Positions 16,839 to 26,130 are shown, counted from the first letter of the stretch. The stretch is 64,000 bases of DNA from Actinoallomurus sp040655075 (GCF_040655075.1 NZ_JBFAJC010000024.1:1-64000); one strand, 5' to 3'. A program made the numbers and translations. Notes: generated by a model from the sequence alone, not told the origin.

Positions 16839-17627
16839 ATGACCAGTCAGTTCGAGATCGGCGCGCTGGACAAAGCGCTGCGCAAGCTGAAGCTGTCCGG
16901 GATGCTGGAGACCCTGGACGCCCGCCTGACCCAGGCCCGCGCCGGCGATCTGGGGCACGTGGAGTTCCTGCTCGCGTTGTGCGAGGACGAGATCAACCGC
17001 CGCGAAGCCGCGGCCATCGCCCGCCGGCAACGCCGCGCCAAGTTCGACGAACAAGTCACCCTGGAAGGGTTCGACTTCAAGGCCTCGACCAAGATCCCCG
17101 CCGCGGTGATCCGGGACCTGGCCACCTTGGGCTGGCTGCACGAGGGCAGCTCGATCATCCTCTACGGGCCGGTCGGGGTCGGTAAGACCCACGTCGCCCA
17201 GTCGCTGGGTCAGCTCGTCATCCGCGCCGGATACGACGTCCGGTTCATCAAGGCCTCCCGCGCCCTGGCACACCTGTCCGGCGGCCACGCCGACGGATCC
17301 TGGCCCAAACGCCTGGCCGAACTCGCCCGCCCCACCGTTCTCATCCTCGATGACTGGGCGATGCGCGAACTCAAAGCCGCCCAGGCCGACGATCTGTATG
17401 AGCTGGTCAGCGAACGCGCCGTCGCCCGCAAGCCGCTGATCTTGACCTCGAACCGGGCCCCGAAGGACTGGTACCCGCTGTTCCCGAACAAGGTCGTCGG
17501 CGAGTCCCTGCTGGACCGGCTGATCAACAACTCCTACCAGGTTTTCATGGATGGCCCCAGCTACCGGCCGAACAAACGCCCCGGACGCCCCACGACCTCC
17601 GCCGAGGGCGGCAAAACGCCGAGATGA
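16839..17627 (+). CDS. istB: IstB-like AAA+ ATPase of IS21 family
   Basis: A 262-residue intact transposition helper. Walker A is GPVGVGKTH, Walker B is VLILDDWAM, and a sensor-type motif ILTSNRAPKDWYPLFPN follows, ending with LLDRLINNSYQVFMDGPSYR, all typical of IstB. It binds DNA and activates IstA for target-site selection. With istA truncated it has no local partner, but it could act on other IS21 copies. Confidence 0.93.
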   Translation: MTSQFEIGALDKALRKLKLSGMLETLDARLTQARAGDLGHVEFLLALCEDEINRREAAAIARRQRRAKFDEQVTLEGFDFKASTKIPAAVIRDLATLGWLHEGSSIILYGPVGVGKTHVAQSLGQLVIRAGYDVRFIKASRALAHLSGGHADGSWPKRLAELARPTVLILDDWAMRELKAAQADDLYELVSERAVARKPLILTSNRAPKDWYPLFPNKVVGESLLDRLINNSYQVFMDGPSYRPNKRPGRPTTSAEGGKTPR

Positions 17628-17649
17628 ACACCGGCGGCAGCCAGACCGT

Positions 17650-17669
17650 CCCAGGGCCGCAGCCCTGGG
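17650..17669. terminator. Hairpin after istB
   Basis: CCCAGGGC (17650-17657) pairs perfectly with 17662-17669, 22 nt beyond the istB stop. The 17670-17830 stretch beyond it can be read as a short fragment (DPRLALDFTEVADICALLKQAA) of no identified protein. Confidence 0.5.
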
Positions 17670-17830
17670 GCGGTCACCACGGAGAAGCCCGATGAGTACC
17701 GCCACATGCCCACGGGCCAGACGGCATCGACCCACGCCTCGCGCTGGACTTCACCGAAGTCGCCGACATTTGCGCCCTGCTGAAGCAGGCCGCCGCTCTA
17801 CTCACCCACGCAGAGGACTCGCAGGGTTTA

Positions 17831-19747
17831 TCAGTGGACCTCAGCGGCTTGGCTGGTCCAGGTGGCGTACATCTGGGTGTATTTGCCGTCGGCGGCGACG
17901 AGTTGGTCGTGCGAGCCGACCTCGACGATCCGGCCCTCGTCGACGACGATGATGCGGTCGGCCTTCATGGCTGTGGAGAGCCGGTGCGCGATCAGGATCG
18001 CGGTGCGGCCCTCCAACAGCATGTCCAGGGCCTTCTCGATCTTGGACTCGGACTGGAGGTCCAAGTTGGACGTGGCCTCGTCCAGAACCAGCACCCGGGG
18101 CTGGGTCAGGAAAGCCCTGGCCAGGGCGACGAGCTGCCGTTCGCCGGAGGACAGAGACTGGCCTCGCTCTTGGACGACGGTGTCGAGACCGTCGGGCAGC
18201 CGCTCGACCACGTCGACCAGGCCGACCACCCGCAGCGCCTCCCAGACCCGGTCGTCGGAGGCGTCCGAGGCGGCGAAGCGGATATTGTCCCGAAGCGGCC
18301 CGGCGAACAGGAAGGGCTCCTGCGGCACGACGCCGAGCTGTCGGCGAAGGGACTCGATCCGCACGTCCCGGAGGTCGCGCCCGTCGATGAGTATTCGACC
18401 AGAGGTCGGGTCGTAGAACCGGGTGACCAGTTTGGCGAGGGTGGACTTGCCGGCACCGGTCGGACCGACGAACGCCACGGTCTCGCCGGCCCGGATTTCC
18501 AGCGACACATCGGAGATCACCGGTCGGTCGGGAAGATAGCCGAACGTCACGTCGTCGAAGACGACTTCACCCTCGATCTTCGGCAGGTCGACGGCTCCGG
18601 GGTCCTCCTCGACCTCCGGTCGGGTGCTGAGTAGCTGCTTCAGCTTCACGATCGACGACTGTCCCTGCTGGTATGTGTTGAACTGCTGCACCAGTTGCTG
18701 GATGGGCTGGAAGAAGGCTCCCAGGGAGAGCAGGAACGCCACGAGCTCGCCGATGGTCAACTGCCGGTCGGCGACCATACTGGCGCCGATGGCCAGCAGC
18801 ACGATCTGTCCGGCGACGCCGATGACTTGGGTGCCCGGTGTGTAGATCGCGTTGATCCGGCCGGTTCGCACGTTGGCGTCGTAGTACTTGCCGGTGACCT
18901 GGCGGTGGTGTTCGGTGTTGTGCCGCTGCCGGTTGTGCGCCGTGACGATGCGAACACCTTGCAGGCTCTCGGAGAGGTCGGCGATCACGTCGGCGATGGT
19001 GTCCCGCACCCGCAGGTAGCCCTTGCCGGACGCTCGGTGAAACCACAGGGACAGCGCGGTCAGGACGGGCACCACCAGCACGATGGTGATGAGGGCCAGC
19101 TCCACGTTGTAGGTGAACAGCACCACTGAGACGACGATCATGGTCAGGCCCTGGACGGCGAACTGTGCCAGGCCGTCCTGGAGCAGCGCCTGGAGGTTCT
19201 CGATGTCGCTGGTCATCCGGGTCATGATCACCCCGGCCTTCTCGCCGGTGTAGAAGTTCAGCGACAGCCGCTGCAACTGGGTGAAGACCCTTGTCCGCAG
19301 GTCGTTCATCACCCACGCGGCGATCCGCCCGGTCACCCTGACCCGCGCCGCCTGCACGATACCGGTGACCATCAGACTGAGCAGGTACACGAGGGCGACC
19401 AGCGCCAGCGTGCCGGAGTTCTTCGCCGTGATGCCGTCGTCGATCCCGATCTGGGTCAGCTTCGGACCGGCCTGCAACGTCAGCGCCTCCACGACCACGA
19501 GCACGCCGGCCAGCAGCACCATCGACCGGTATTGGCGGAGCAGCCGCCGCAGACTCAACGTGGCGCCGTCGGGGTCAGGGCGGCTGTGTTCGAAGACGAC
19601 CTCGGGCTCGGAATGTTCCGGCTCGGTCTTGAGCAACTTGTCGATACCCGCCTGCATGTCCGGCGGCACGCCGGTGAACTTCAGACCTGGCGCGATTGCC
19701 CTACCTCCGCCGGGGAACGCCGCGCCACCACCTCCGGGAGACGTCAT
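17831..19747 (-). CDS. ABC exporter subunit, membrane-NBD fusion (canonical ATPase)
   Basis: A 638-residue half-transporter. A soluble Gly-rich N-terminal extension of about 80 residues precedes a six-helix membrane domain (from YRSMVLLAGVLVVVEALTL) and a nucleotide-binding domain with Walker A GPTGAGKST, signature LSSGERQ, Walker B VLVLDEATS with the catalytic Glu, and switch His in AHRLS. Start ATG 19747 overlaps the stop of the upstream ABC gene by 4 nt (ATGA), so the pair is co-translated and probably forms a heterodimer. The substrate is unknown; such pairs export lipids, drugs or peptides. Confidence 0.9.
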   Translation of the reverse strand: MTSPGGGGAAFPGGGRAIAPGLKFTGVPPDMQAGIDKLLKTEPEHSEPEVVFEHSRPDPDGATLSLRRLLRQYRSMVLLAGVLVVVEALTLQAGPKLTQIGIDDGITAKNSGTLALVALVYLLSLMVTGIVQAARVRVTGRIAAWVMNDLRTRVFTQLQRLSLNFYTGEKAGVIMTRMTSDIENLQALLQDGLAQFAVQGLTMIVVSVVLFTYNVELALITIVLVVPVLTALSLWFHRASGKGYLRVRDTIADVIADLSESLQGVRIVTAHNRQRHNTEHHRQVTGKYYDANVRTGRINAIYTPGTQVIGVAGQIVLLAIGASMVADRQLTIGELVAFLLSLGAFFQPIQQLVQQFNTYQQGQSSIVKLKQLLSTRPEVEEDPGAVDLPKIEGEVVFDDVTFGYLPDRPVISDVSLEIRAGETVAFVGPTGAGKSTLAKLVTRFYDPTSGRILIDGRDLRDVRIESLRRQLGVVPQEPFLFAGPLRDNIRFAASDASDDRVWEALRVVGLVDVVERLPDGLDTVVQERGQSLSSGERQLVALARAFLTQPRVLVLDEATSNLDLQSESKIEKALDMLLEGRTAILIAHRLSTAMKADRIIVVDEGRIVEVGSHDQLVAADGKYTQMYATWTSQAAEVH

Positions 19748-21537
19748 CGATCCACACTCCTCAGTTCCTCGATGCTCTCGTCTGCTTGCGCGAGCACCTC
19801 CGCGTACATCGGCGTGTTCGCCAACAGGTCCTTGTGCGTGCCGTCGGCGACGATCCGCCCGCCGTCCAGCAGCACCACGCGATCGGCCAGGCTGATCGTG
19901 GACGGCCGGTGCGCGATGATCAACGTCGTCCGGCCGGCGAACAGGGTTCGCAGCCCGGCGTGGATCTCCTGCTCCACCTGGACGTCGATGGCGCTGGTGG
20001 CGTCGTCGAGGACCAGCACCGGCGGATTCACCAGCAGCGTCCGGGCGATCGCGATGCGCTGCCGCTGCCCTCCGGACAGCGTGTAGCCGCGTTCGCCGAT
20101 GACGGTGTCGTAACCGTCGGTCAGCTCGGTGATGAACTCGTGCGCCCCGGCCAGCCGGGCCACGCGCTCGACGTCGGTGATGTCCGCGTCCGGCCGCCCG
20201 TAGGCGATGTTGTCGCGGACGGACGCGGAGAACAGGAACGGCTCGTCCAGCACGATGCCGACGGTGTCCCGCAGGCTGCGCAGGGTCAGGTCCCGCACAT
20301 CGTGCCCGTCCACGGTGACCGAACCGTCGCGCACGTCGTAGAAACGCGGCAGCAGTCTGGCCAGGGTGGACTTTCCAGAGCCGGTCCGGCCGACCACCGC
20401 CACCGTTTCGCCGTGCTGCAGCCGCAGCGAGAACCCGTTCAGCACGTCAGGGCCGTCGCCGTAGCCGAAGGTGACGTCGTTGAACTGGACGTCACCGCGT
20501 GCCCTGGTGAGCTCCAGTGCCTTGGGGGCGTCCACGATCTCCGGCTTCTCGTCCAGCAACTCATACAGGCGCTTGGCCCCGGCCGACGCCCGCTGTCCCA
20601 ACATGATCAGGTTGCCGAACACCTGGAACGGCACCTGGAGCATCAGAAGGTAGGCGTTGAAAGCCAGGATCGCGCCGACGCCCATATCGCCGTCAATGAC
20701 GAGGTGTCCGCCGTACAGCAGCACGATCGCCATACCGACGCGGGGCAGGTTCTGCACCAAGGGTGTCCAGCGTGCCCGCAGATCGGCATCCTTCACATTC
20801 GCCCAGCGGACTTTCGTCGCAGCCTTCTGAAGCAATGACACCTGGCTCCGTTCGGCCGCGAACGACTTGACCACGCGCACGCCGTTGATGTTCTCGTCCA
20901 CCACGGTCGCGACATCGGCCAGCCTGGCCTGGACCAGCCACGACACCGGAAACAGGGAGCGCTGCATGCGCCGGGTGGTCACGAACAACAGCGGCATCGG
21001 CATCATGGCCAGGATGGCCAGCGGCACGTTGATCGCCAGCATGTACCCGAACGCCACCAGCGAGATACTGCACTGCACCAGCAGGTACGGCGCGAACGAC
21101 AGGTACAACTGCACCGCGCGGATGTCGGAGTTGGCGCGGGAGATCAGCTGCCCGGTCTGCACCCGGTCGTAGAACGGGAACGACAGGCCGGTCAGGTTCC
21201 CGTACACGAGGTTGCGCAGGTCATACTCGATCTTGGCCGCGGCGCGGTTCAGCAACTGCTTGGACGAGTAGCCGACGACCAGCATGACCATCGTCAGTCC
21301 GACCAGCCACCACAGGTAATGCGACAGCGGCACCTTTTTCGACACGATCGAGTTGTCCACTGCGTCCTGGATAAGTGTCGGCACCTGGACGGCCACCAGC
21401 AGGCTGGCCCCGGACATCACCAGCGCCGGGCCGAACATCCACCGGTGCGCCCGAACCAGCGGCCACGCCCGCCACAGCCAGGAACGGCTCCGATCGGAGT
21501 CGATCGCCGCGCTCGGCGGCGGATACATCTTGCTCAC
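19744..21537 (-). CDS. ABC exporter subunit with degenerate ATPase site
   Basis: A 597-residue half-transporter from GTG 21537 (AGAGGGG 8 nt upstream; the frame is open to 21747 but lacks good starts there). The membrane domain is followed by Walker A GRTGSGKST, signature LSGGQRQ, Walker B VLVLDDATS, where Asp replaces the catalytic Glu, and AHRPS at the H-loop. One degenerate site is typical of heterodimeric exporters, supporting pairing with 17831-19747. Confidence 0.9.
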   Translation of the reverse strand: MSKMYPPPSAAIDSDRSRSWLWRAWPLVRAHRWMFGPALVMSGASLLVAVQVPTLIQDAVDNSIVSKKVPLSHYLWWLVGLTMVMLVVGYSSKQLLNRAAAKIEYDLRNLVYGNLTGLSFPFYDRVQTGQLISRANSDIRAVQLYLSFAPYLLVQCSISLVAFGYMLAINVPLAILAMMPMPLLFVTTRRMQRSLFPVSWLVQARLADVATVVDENINGVRVVKSFAAERSQVSLLQKAATKVRWANVKDADLRARWTPLVQNLPRVGMAIVLLYGGHLVIDGDMGVGAILAFNAYLLMLQVPFQVFGNLIMLGQRASAGAKRLYELLDEKPEIVDAPKALELTRARGDVQFNDVTFGYGDGPDVLNGFSLRLQHGETVAVVGRTGSGKSTLARLLPRFYDVRDGSVTVDGHDVRDLTLRSLRDTVGIVLDEPFLFSASVRDNIAYGRPDADITDVERVARLAGAHEFITELTDGYDTVIGERGYTLSGGQRQRIAIARTLLVNPPVLVLDDATSAIDVQVEQEIHAGLRTLFAGRTTLIIAHRPSTISLADRVVLLDGGRIVADGTHKDLLANTPMYAEVLAQADESIEELRSVDR

Positions 21538-21632
21538 TTGGGTTCCCCTCTGTACGCGCCTTCGTCGGCGACGCACTCGGCTTGCTTTTCGCTCTCCAGC
21601 GCTTCGTGCCACAGCGACAGCGCGGCCATCAT
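21534..21632 (-). CDS. Possible 32-residue ORF coupled to the ABC exporter
   Basis: An acidic short ORF (MMAALSLWHEALESEKQA...) whose TGA overlaps the GTG of the exporter gene (GTGA), so its translation would couple to the exporter. The frame is open for another 36 codons upstream without a normal start codon. No ribosome-binding site is evident. It may be a coupling leader, a decayed gene end or chance. Confidence 0.25.
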   Translation of the reverse strand: MMAALSLWHEALESEKQAECVADEGAYRGEPK

Positions 21633-21706
21633 CGGCTCGGCCGACTCTTCGTCGAGGAATGAGGCCGGCTCGGCTGGCTTCCGGCTGATCTCCTGGTTGG
21701 CCGTGG

Positions 21707-21817
21707 TTAGCAGGTGGCCTTGCGCCGGTCGTACGGATCCGGTTCACGCGGCACGTACTGGCCGGCCACCGTGCCGTCCATGACCGTGGTGACGGTCGCC
21801 GGCGTGACGGACAACAT
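21707..21817 (-). CDS. Possible 36-residue peptide with C-terminal cysteine
   Basis: ATG 21817 has AGGTGG 5 nt upstream. The peptide starts MLSVTPATVTTVMDGTVAG, has QYVPREPDPYDRRKATC at its end and stops at TAA. It is on the same strand and 170 nt upstream of an ABC exporter pair, the position of a peptide substrate. There is no modifying enzyme nearby, and it could equally be the remnant of a longer gene. I do not recognise it. Confidence 0.35.
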   Translation of the reverse strand: MLSVTPATVTTVMDGTVAGQYVPREPDPYDRRKATC

Positions 21818-22013
21818 CTACGCCACCTGCGATGCTGTCGGCGGATCCCGCTGCGTCAGAACGGACGATGTTCGCCGGCCGTGAGCAGGCGCTGGCGGTT
21901 CCGGGGTTCCTCCGCCGTGCCGGCTGACTGCTCAGCGACCGGGTCGCCGCCGCTGCCCCGGCAGACATCGATCCTCGGCCGGATCCGCCGTGGTGATCCG
22001 GCCGTCGCGGTCG

Positions 22014-22715
22014 TTACTCGCCGGGCGAGTCGGACCGTTTGGCAAGCTCGGCCTTGACCGTCTTGTACAGTCCGTCCGACGTGAAGCCGAGGTCGCGCAG
22101 GATCTGCGCAGCCGGGCTCTCTTCCGTGCGGATCAAGCCGAGCAGCGCGTGTTCGGTGCCGACCCAGTCGTTGCCGAGCTCGGCCGACGCGCGGGACGCC
22201 TGCCCGATGGCCTCCGTGGTCTCCGGCCGGAAGGCGATGTGGCCCCGCAGCGCCTTCCGCCCGGCCGGCGGCAGCGCCGCCTCGACCGCGTTGCGGATGT
22301 TCTGCTCTGACCCGGCCTTCGCCACCAGCACCTTGTACGCCCCGCCCTGCGGTTCGCCGAGCAGGCCGAGCAGGATGTGTTCGGTGCCGATGGTGTCGTG
22401 CTTGTACGTTCGGGCGGCCTCCTGCGCGAGCACGATGCTGTGCCGGTTGAGCTTGGTGAACCGCTCGAAGGGGTTGGCCGTGTGGCGTTGCTGGGCGGCC
22501 TGCTTGGTCACCCCGATGGCGTCGCCGATCTCGCTCCACGAGGCGCCGGCCGCCTTGGCCTTGCTGACGTAGTGGTCGACGAGCTGGTCGCCGAGGTCGG
22601 ACAGGGTCCGGTTGCGCAGTTGGGCCTCACTGATGCGGGCCAGGTAGCTGGCGTCGGGCAGTTCCTCGTCGAGGGCGGCGATCAGGTCGGCGAGGCTGAT
22701 GTTGAGCGGACTCAT
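22014..22715 (-). CDS. Clp-N domain protein with N-terminal helix-turn-helix
   Basis: A 233-residue protein. Residues about 45-70 (AAGASWSEIGDAIGVTKQAAQQRH) look like a helix-turn-helix. Two Clp-N repeats follow: FTKLNRHSIVLAQEAARTYKHDTIGTEHILLGLLGEPQG and ATEAIGQAS...NDWVGTEHALLGLIRTEESPAAQIL. There is no AAA+ ATPase module, so it is not a chaperone; such proteins are presumed regulators or adaptors. Start ATG 22715 (MSPLNISL) lies just after a good promoter, giving a short leader; the frame is open to 22751. Confidence 0.82.
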   Translation of the reverse strand: MSPLNISLADLIAALDEELPDASYLARISEAQLRNRTLSDLGDQLVDHYVSKAKAAGASWSEIGDAIGVTKQAAQQRHTANPFERFTKLNRHSIVLAQEAARTYKHDTIGTEHILLGLLGEPQGGAYKVLVAKAGSEQNIRNAVEAALPPAGRKALRGHIAFRPETTEAIGQASRASAELGNDWVGTEHALLGLIRTEESPAAQILRDLGFTSDGLYKTVKAELAKRSDSPGE

Positions 22716-22718
22716 GGC

Positions 22719-22766
22719 GTCAACCGTATCTTGACGACCCTCAAGCGTCAATTCGCAATTGACGCT
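22719..22766 (-). promoter_or_regulatory. Promoter and palindromic operator of the Clp-N gene
   Basis: On the minus strand TTGACG and TACGGT are spaced 17 nt apart, a near-consensus -35/-10 pair upstream of ATG 22715. The -35 lies within a perfect palindrome, AGCGTCAATT-cgc-AATTGACGCT (22744-22766). A second, inverted TTGACG follows. This suggests repression at the -35, perhaps by the gene's own helix-turn-helix. Confidence 0.6.
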
Positions 22767-22876
22767 CGTTTCCGGGGCTGCACCGTCGCCGGGGCTTCCG
22801 CCTTGCCGCCCCGGCCTAGGTCATCGCCTGAGCGAGTGGCTGGCTCGCCGCTACCCGCAATCCCATTCCCCCCGGG

Positions 22877-23824
22877 GTGTTGCGCCTGGACCAGGGACTG
22901 GAGTTCGCCGCGGCGGCAGTCAAGGCTGCGACTGCCGCGCTGGGCACCGTGCCGCACGTGCTTCCCGGTTACAGCCCGAACCAGAAGGGCAAGATCGAGA
23001 GGGCGTTTTTGACCGTCGATGAGATGCTGCTGTGCACGCTGCCCGGCTACACCGGCGGTCCGCGCGAGGTCAACGGCCGCTTGGCGGGGCCGCTGGATGA
23101 CCGGGTCAAGGCCCGCGTCGGCTACGGCGATGCCGCTGCCGCCGGGCAGCAGGCCGGGCTGCCGTTGGGTCTGGAGACCTTCGCGCGCATCTTCGGCAAC
23201 TGGGTGGCGGCCTACAACACCGAGCACGTCCACAGCGAGCTCGGCATGACCCCGGCCCAGGCCTGGGCCGCCGATGCCAGCCCAATCGAGGATGTGCCCG
23301 CCGAGCACCTACGGCATCTGCTGCTGGCCGGCCGGCCGCGCACGATCGGCCCGCACGGCATCCGGTTCCGCAACCTCAAGTGGCTTGATCCCGGTGGGTT
23401 GATCCGCGAGCGGCGCGGCACGCAGGTGCAGATCCGGTACATGCCCCATGATGACCGGTTCATCGACGTCTATCTCGACGGGGAGTTCCTGGCGACCTGC
23501 TACCCGACCAACGCGCTCACCGCCGAGCAGGAAGCCGAGTTCTACGCCGCAGCTCGCGCCCAGGAGAAACAGGCCGCGGCGCAGCGCGCATCCGCCCGCC
23601 GGCGTGGCCGGATGCGCCTGGCGGCTCTGTCGGCCACCGACACCAGCACCGAATCGGTCCGCAAGATCAGTCCCGCCGAAGCCGAGCGCCTCAACCGAAC
23701 CGGTGGGGGCGGAAGGCCGCGGCCTGAGACCAGCACCAGCCTGCTGGGCATCGTCCCGATCGGCCCGATCGAACCGGTCGATCTGGCCGACCTGGACGTC
23801 GACCGGGAACACCGGCCGTGGTGA
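22877..23824 (+). pseudogene. Mu/TnsB-type transposase, 5'-truncated
   Basis: The remaining 315 residues start within the catalytic core: RLDQGLEF holds the second Asp and KGKIERAF the catalytic Glu of the DDE triad; the first Asp and the DNA-binding N-terminus are missing. A Mu-C-like beta-barrel follows (RNLKWLDPGGLIRERRGTQVQIRYMPHD...IDVYLDGEFLATCYP). The stop overlaps the start of the ATPase gene. Confidence 0.88.
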
Positions 23825-24590
23825 GGGCACCGCAGGCCGGACCGCCCGGTGCGCGCATCATCTCTACCCCGCAACTGCAGCTGGCCCGCCACGTGGTCAC
23901 CGACATCACCGCCCATGAGGCGGTCGGGGTGATCCACGGCCACGCCGGGCTGGGCAAGTCCTTCGCCGTGCAGACGTGCGCCCAAGCGCTGGCCGCCCAC
24001 ACGGGCCGGCTGGAAGCCCCCAGGTGTGCACGGTGTCGTTCACGCCCCAGTCGACGTTGCGGCAGATCGCCGACGGGCTGCACCTGGCGCTGACCGGAAC
24101 GGCCGGCTCCTCCAGTCGCTTCCACATCACGCGCCAGCTGATCGCCGAACTCGCCCGCGTCCCCCGGCTGGTGGTCGTGGATGAGGCCCAGCGCCTGACC
24201 GGGCACGGCATCGAGATGCTGCGGCACCTGCACGACGATGAGAACACCCGCTTCGGGCTGTTGTACGTCGGCGGGCACGGCTGCTGGGAGGTGCTCTCAC
24301 GCGAGCCGATGCTGGCCTCCCGCGTCTGGCGGCGGCTCGCCATCACCCCGCTGGACCGTGAGGTCGTCCCCGAGGTGATCCGCGGCTACCACCCGATGTA
24401 CGAAGACGCCGACGACGAGCTGCTGCACTACATCGACGACCGGTTCGCCCACGGCATCTGGCGCAACTGGGCGTCGTTCTCCTCCACCGCGCACCTGCTC
24501 GCCCAGCGCGCCGACCGCACGGCCATCGACGAGGAGATCGTCACCAACGCGTTCGCGCTGCATGGCGGGGGCCCCAACCGTGCCCGCTGA
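23821..24590 (+). pseudogene. TnsC/TniB-like AAA ATPase with C-run frameshift
   Basis: Walker A is GHAGLGKSF. The frame breaks at the five-C run 24017-24021; adding one C joins GRLEAP to QVCTVSFTPQSTLRQIADGL, Walker B RLVVVDEAQRL, and LLYVGGHGCWEVLSREPMLASRVWRRL. This is the ATPase that selects the target in Mu/Tn7-type elements. The frameshift could be real decay or a homopolymer sequencing error. Confidence 0.85.
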
Positions 24591-25590
24591 CCGCCCCGGC
24601 CCGGCCGAGCCGGCCCCTGATCGACGCCTCCCGCACCGCCGCCAGCTCGGTCATCACCGCGTTCGGCCGCGAGGCCGACAGCCAGGTCACCACCGCCGAC
24701 CCGCAACAACTCGACCGGATACGGCCCCGCCCACCGGCCGCAACCAGGACAAAGGCGATCGCTGAGCCGATCCCCGATGACCTGCCCGCCGACAACTTCT
24801 TGACCTTCCGAGCCGCCTGCATCCACGCCCTGGACCGCAACACCGCCGCCCGCCTCGACCAGATCTGGCTCAAGACCTTCGAGGCCGCCCGCACCTGGCT
24901 GCGCAACCACCGGCAGGTCGGCGAGGCCAACCAGGCACCCGACCGGCTCGCGCTGCCGCTCAGCCTCCACCTGGCCGCCCGCCTCTACCGGTGCGCCTCC
25001 GACGGCGAAGCCCTGGTCCGGCTCCGCGCCACCCAAGCGGCCTTCCTACGCGACGGGCTCCTCCTCCACCACCAGGCACGGCCCGGCGACCCCGACCTGG
25101 GCCACCGCCTCACCCCCACCGCGGTCGCGGCCATCAACCGGGCCGCCATCTCTACCTCCTCGGCCGCCGCCGCGACCCTGCACCTGTTGTTCCCCTTCGA
25201 CCGCCGCGGCGACGAACGGTACTGGCACCCCAGCACGCTCACCATGGACGACGTCACCAGCACCGCAAGCAGCATCAAGATCAACGGTGAGTACCTTCCC
25301 GTCCCCGCCCACGCTCGGCCCGCGCTCGCCGCGCACCTCGCCTTCCGCCAGATGCAGGGCACCCGCCACCCCGGCGACCCGTTCTTCGACCTCACCCCAC
25401 CTGGCGACGACATCCGCACCCTGGCCGACCGTGCCCTGACCGCCACCACGGCCGCCGGTGACCCCCGGCCCATCGCGTCGAGCCGCCCGGCGGACACGGC
25501 ACCCTCTGGATGCGGCAGCGCCGCCTGGTCCTGCGCAACCTGGTCGGCAACGCCTACACCCTCGACCTGAGCACCCCCGTATGGACCTGA
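24562..25590 (+). pseudogene. Third transposon gene, frameshifted, recombinase-like
   Basis: ATG 24562 (MAGAPTVPADRPGPAEP) overlaps the ATPase end. A shift near 24611 leads to LIDASRTAASSVITAFGREAD...DNFLTFRAACIHALDRNTAARLDQIW, and another near 25475 leads to GTLWMRQRRLVLRNLVGNAYTLDLSTPVWT-stop. The middle (TMDDVTSTASSIKINGEYLPVPAHARPALAAHLAFR) faintly resembles the beta-strand region of tyrosine recombinases, but no catalytic set can be identified. The assignment is tentative. Confidence 0.6.
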
Positions 25591-26061
25591 GGCAATCCGA
25601 CCCGCTGGGAACCTGGCTCCTACGCCGGGCCCGCAACCACGGCATGACCAGCGAGCAACTCGCCGATCTGCTCGGGCTACCCGTCCACCGGATCCGCCGC
25701 CTCGCCAGCGGCGCCGACCTCGACGAGCTACCGGTGCGGGCCGTCCGGGCCGTGGCTCAACGGCTCGACCTGCCCTGGCCCGGGTGGCTGGACCACAGGC
25801 CCACCCGTCCAGATGACCACACCGTCCAGGCCAGACCCGAAGCCAGCTCGGCTGACTCACACGACGCCGATCGCGTGCACGCCGTCCTCGCCCTGGCCCT
25901 AGCCCAACCCATGCGGGTACACCAGATCGCGCACGTACTGGACTGGCCCGTCGAACGCGCCCAGGCCGCTGCCGACCACCTCGCCTCACCAAGGTTGCCT
26001 TCAGCCTGAACATCCCGGTCAATCTCCACGACACCCTGCTGCTGGACCCGAAGGCCGAGTG
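25581..26061 (+). pseudogene. Helix-turn-helix transposon gene, probably frameshifted at the 3' end
   Basis: ATG 25581 overlaps the stop of the preceding gene. It encodes MTSEQLADLLGLPVHRIRRLASGADLDELPVRAVRAVAQRLDLPWPGWL, a Cro/C1-like helix-turn-helix, then a second winged-helix-like segment (VLALALAQPMRVHQIAHVLDWPVERAQAAADHLA). The frame as given stops at 26009. A shift near 25985 would continue with KVAFSLNIPVNLHDTLLLDPKAE to 26061, just before the end repeats. Confidence 0.55.
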
Positions 26062-26069
26062 ACCCAGGT

Positions 26070-26113
26070 CACTGACACTCCCGTGTCGCTTCTACTGACA
26101 CTCTCGTGTCGCT
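26070..26113. repeat. Two 21-bp direct repeats at the transposon right end
   Basis: ACTGACACTCCCGTGTCGCTT (first 20 shown as ACTGACACTCCCGTGTCGCT) at 26070-26090 and a copy with one C-to-T change at 26093-26113, spaced 23 bp. Each contains GACAC-N4-GTGTC. Repeated transposase-binding sites at the tip are typical of Mu/Tn7-type elements. Confidence 0.8.
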
Positions 26114-26130
26114 TGGCACTGCGCGGTGAC

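Larger units (their letters stand above)
16138..17669 (+). mobile_element. IS21-family remnant (3' part of istA plus istB)
   Basis: The left part of the IS, including most of istA and the left inverted repeat, is missing. What remains is the istA 3' end (with a frameshift), an intact istB and a downstream hairpin. The junction with the DUF5753 gene is near 16130-16140. Confidence 0.82.
22860..26130 (+). mobile_element. Decayed Mu/Tn7-like transposon, right end intact
   Basis: Plus-strand order: DDE (Mu-type) transposase lacking its N-terminus, AAA ATPase, a third gene, and a helix-turn-helix gene. The right end carries two 21-bp repeats (26070-26090 and 26093-26113) and terminates at 26130 with TGTCA reading inward on the minus strand, the tip type of Tn552/Tn5053/Tn7 relatives. 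The left end is deleted near 22860. Several frameshifts show that it is dead. Confidence 0.78.

Noticed and set aside
21707..21817. Calling the 36-residue ORF a RiPP precursor
   Set aside because: There is no modifying enzyme or protease nearby, and no known leader motif; kept only as a candidate small ORF.
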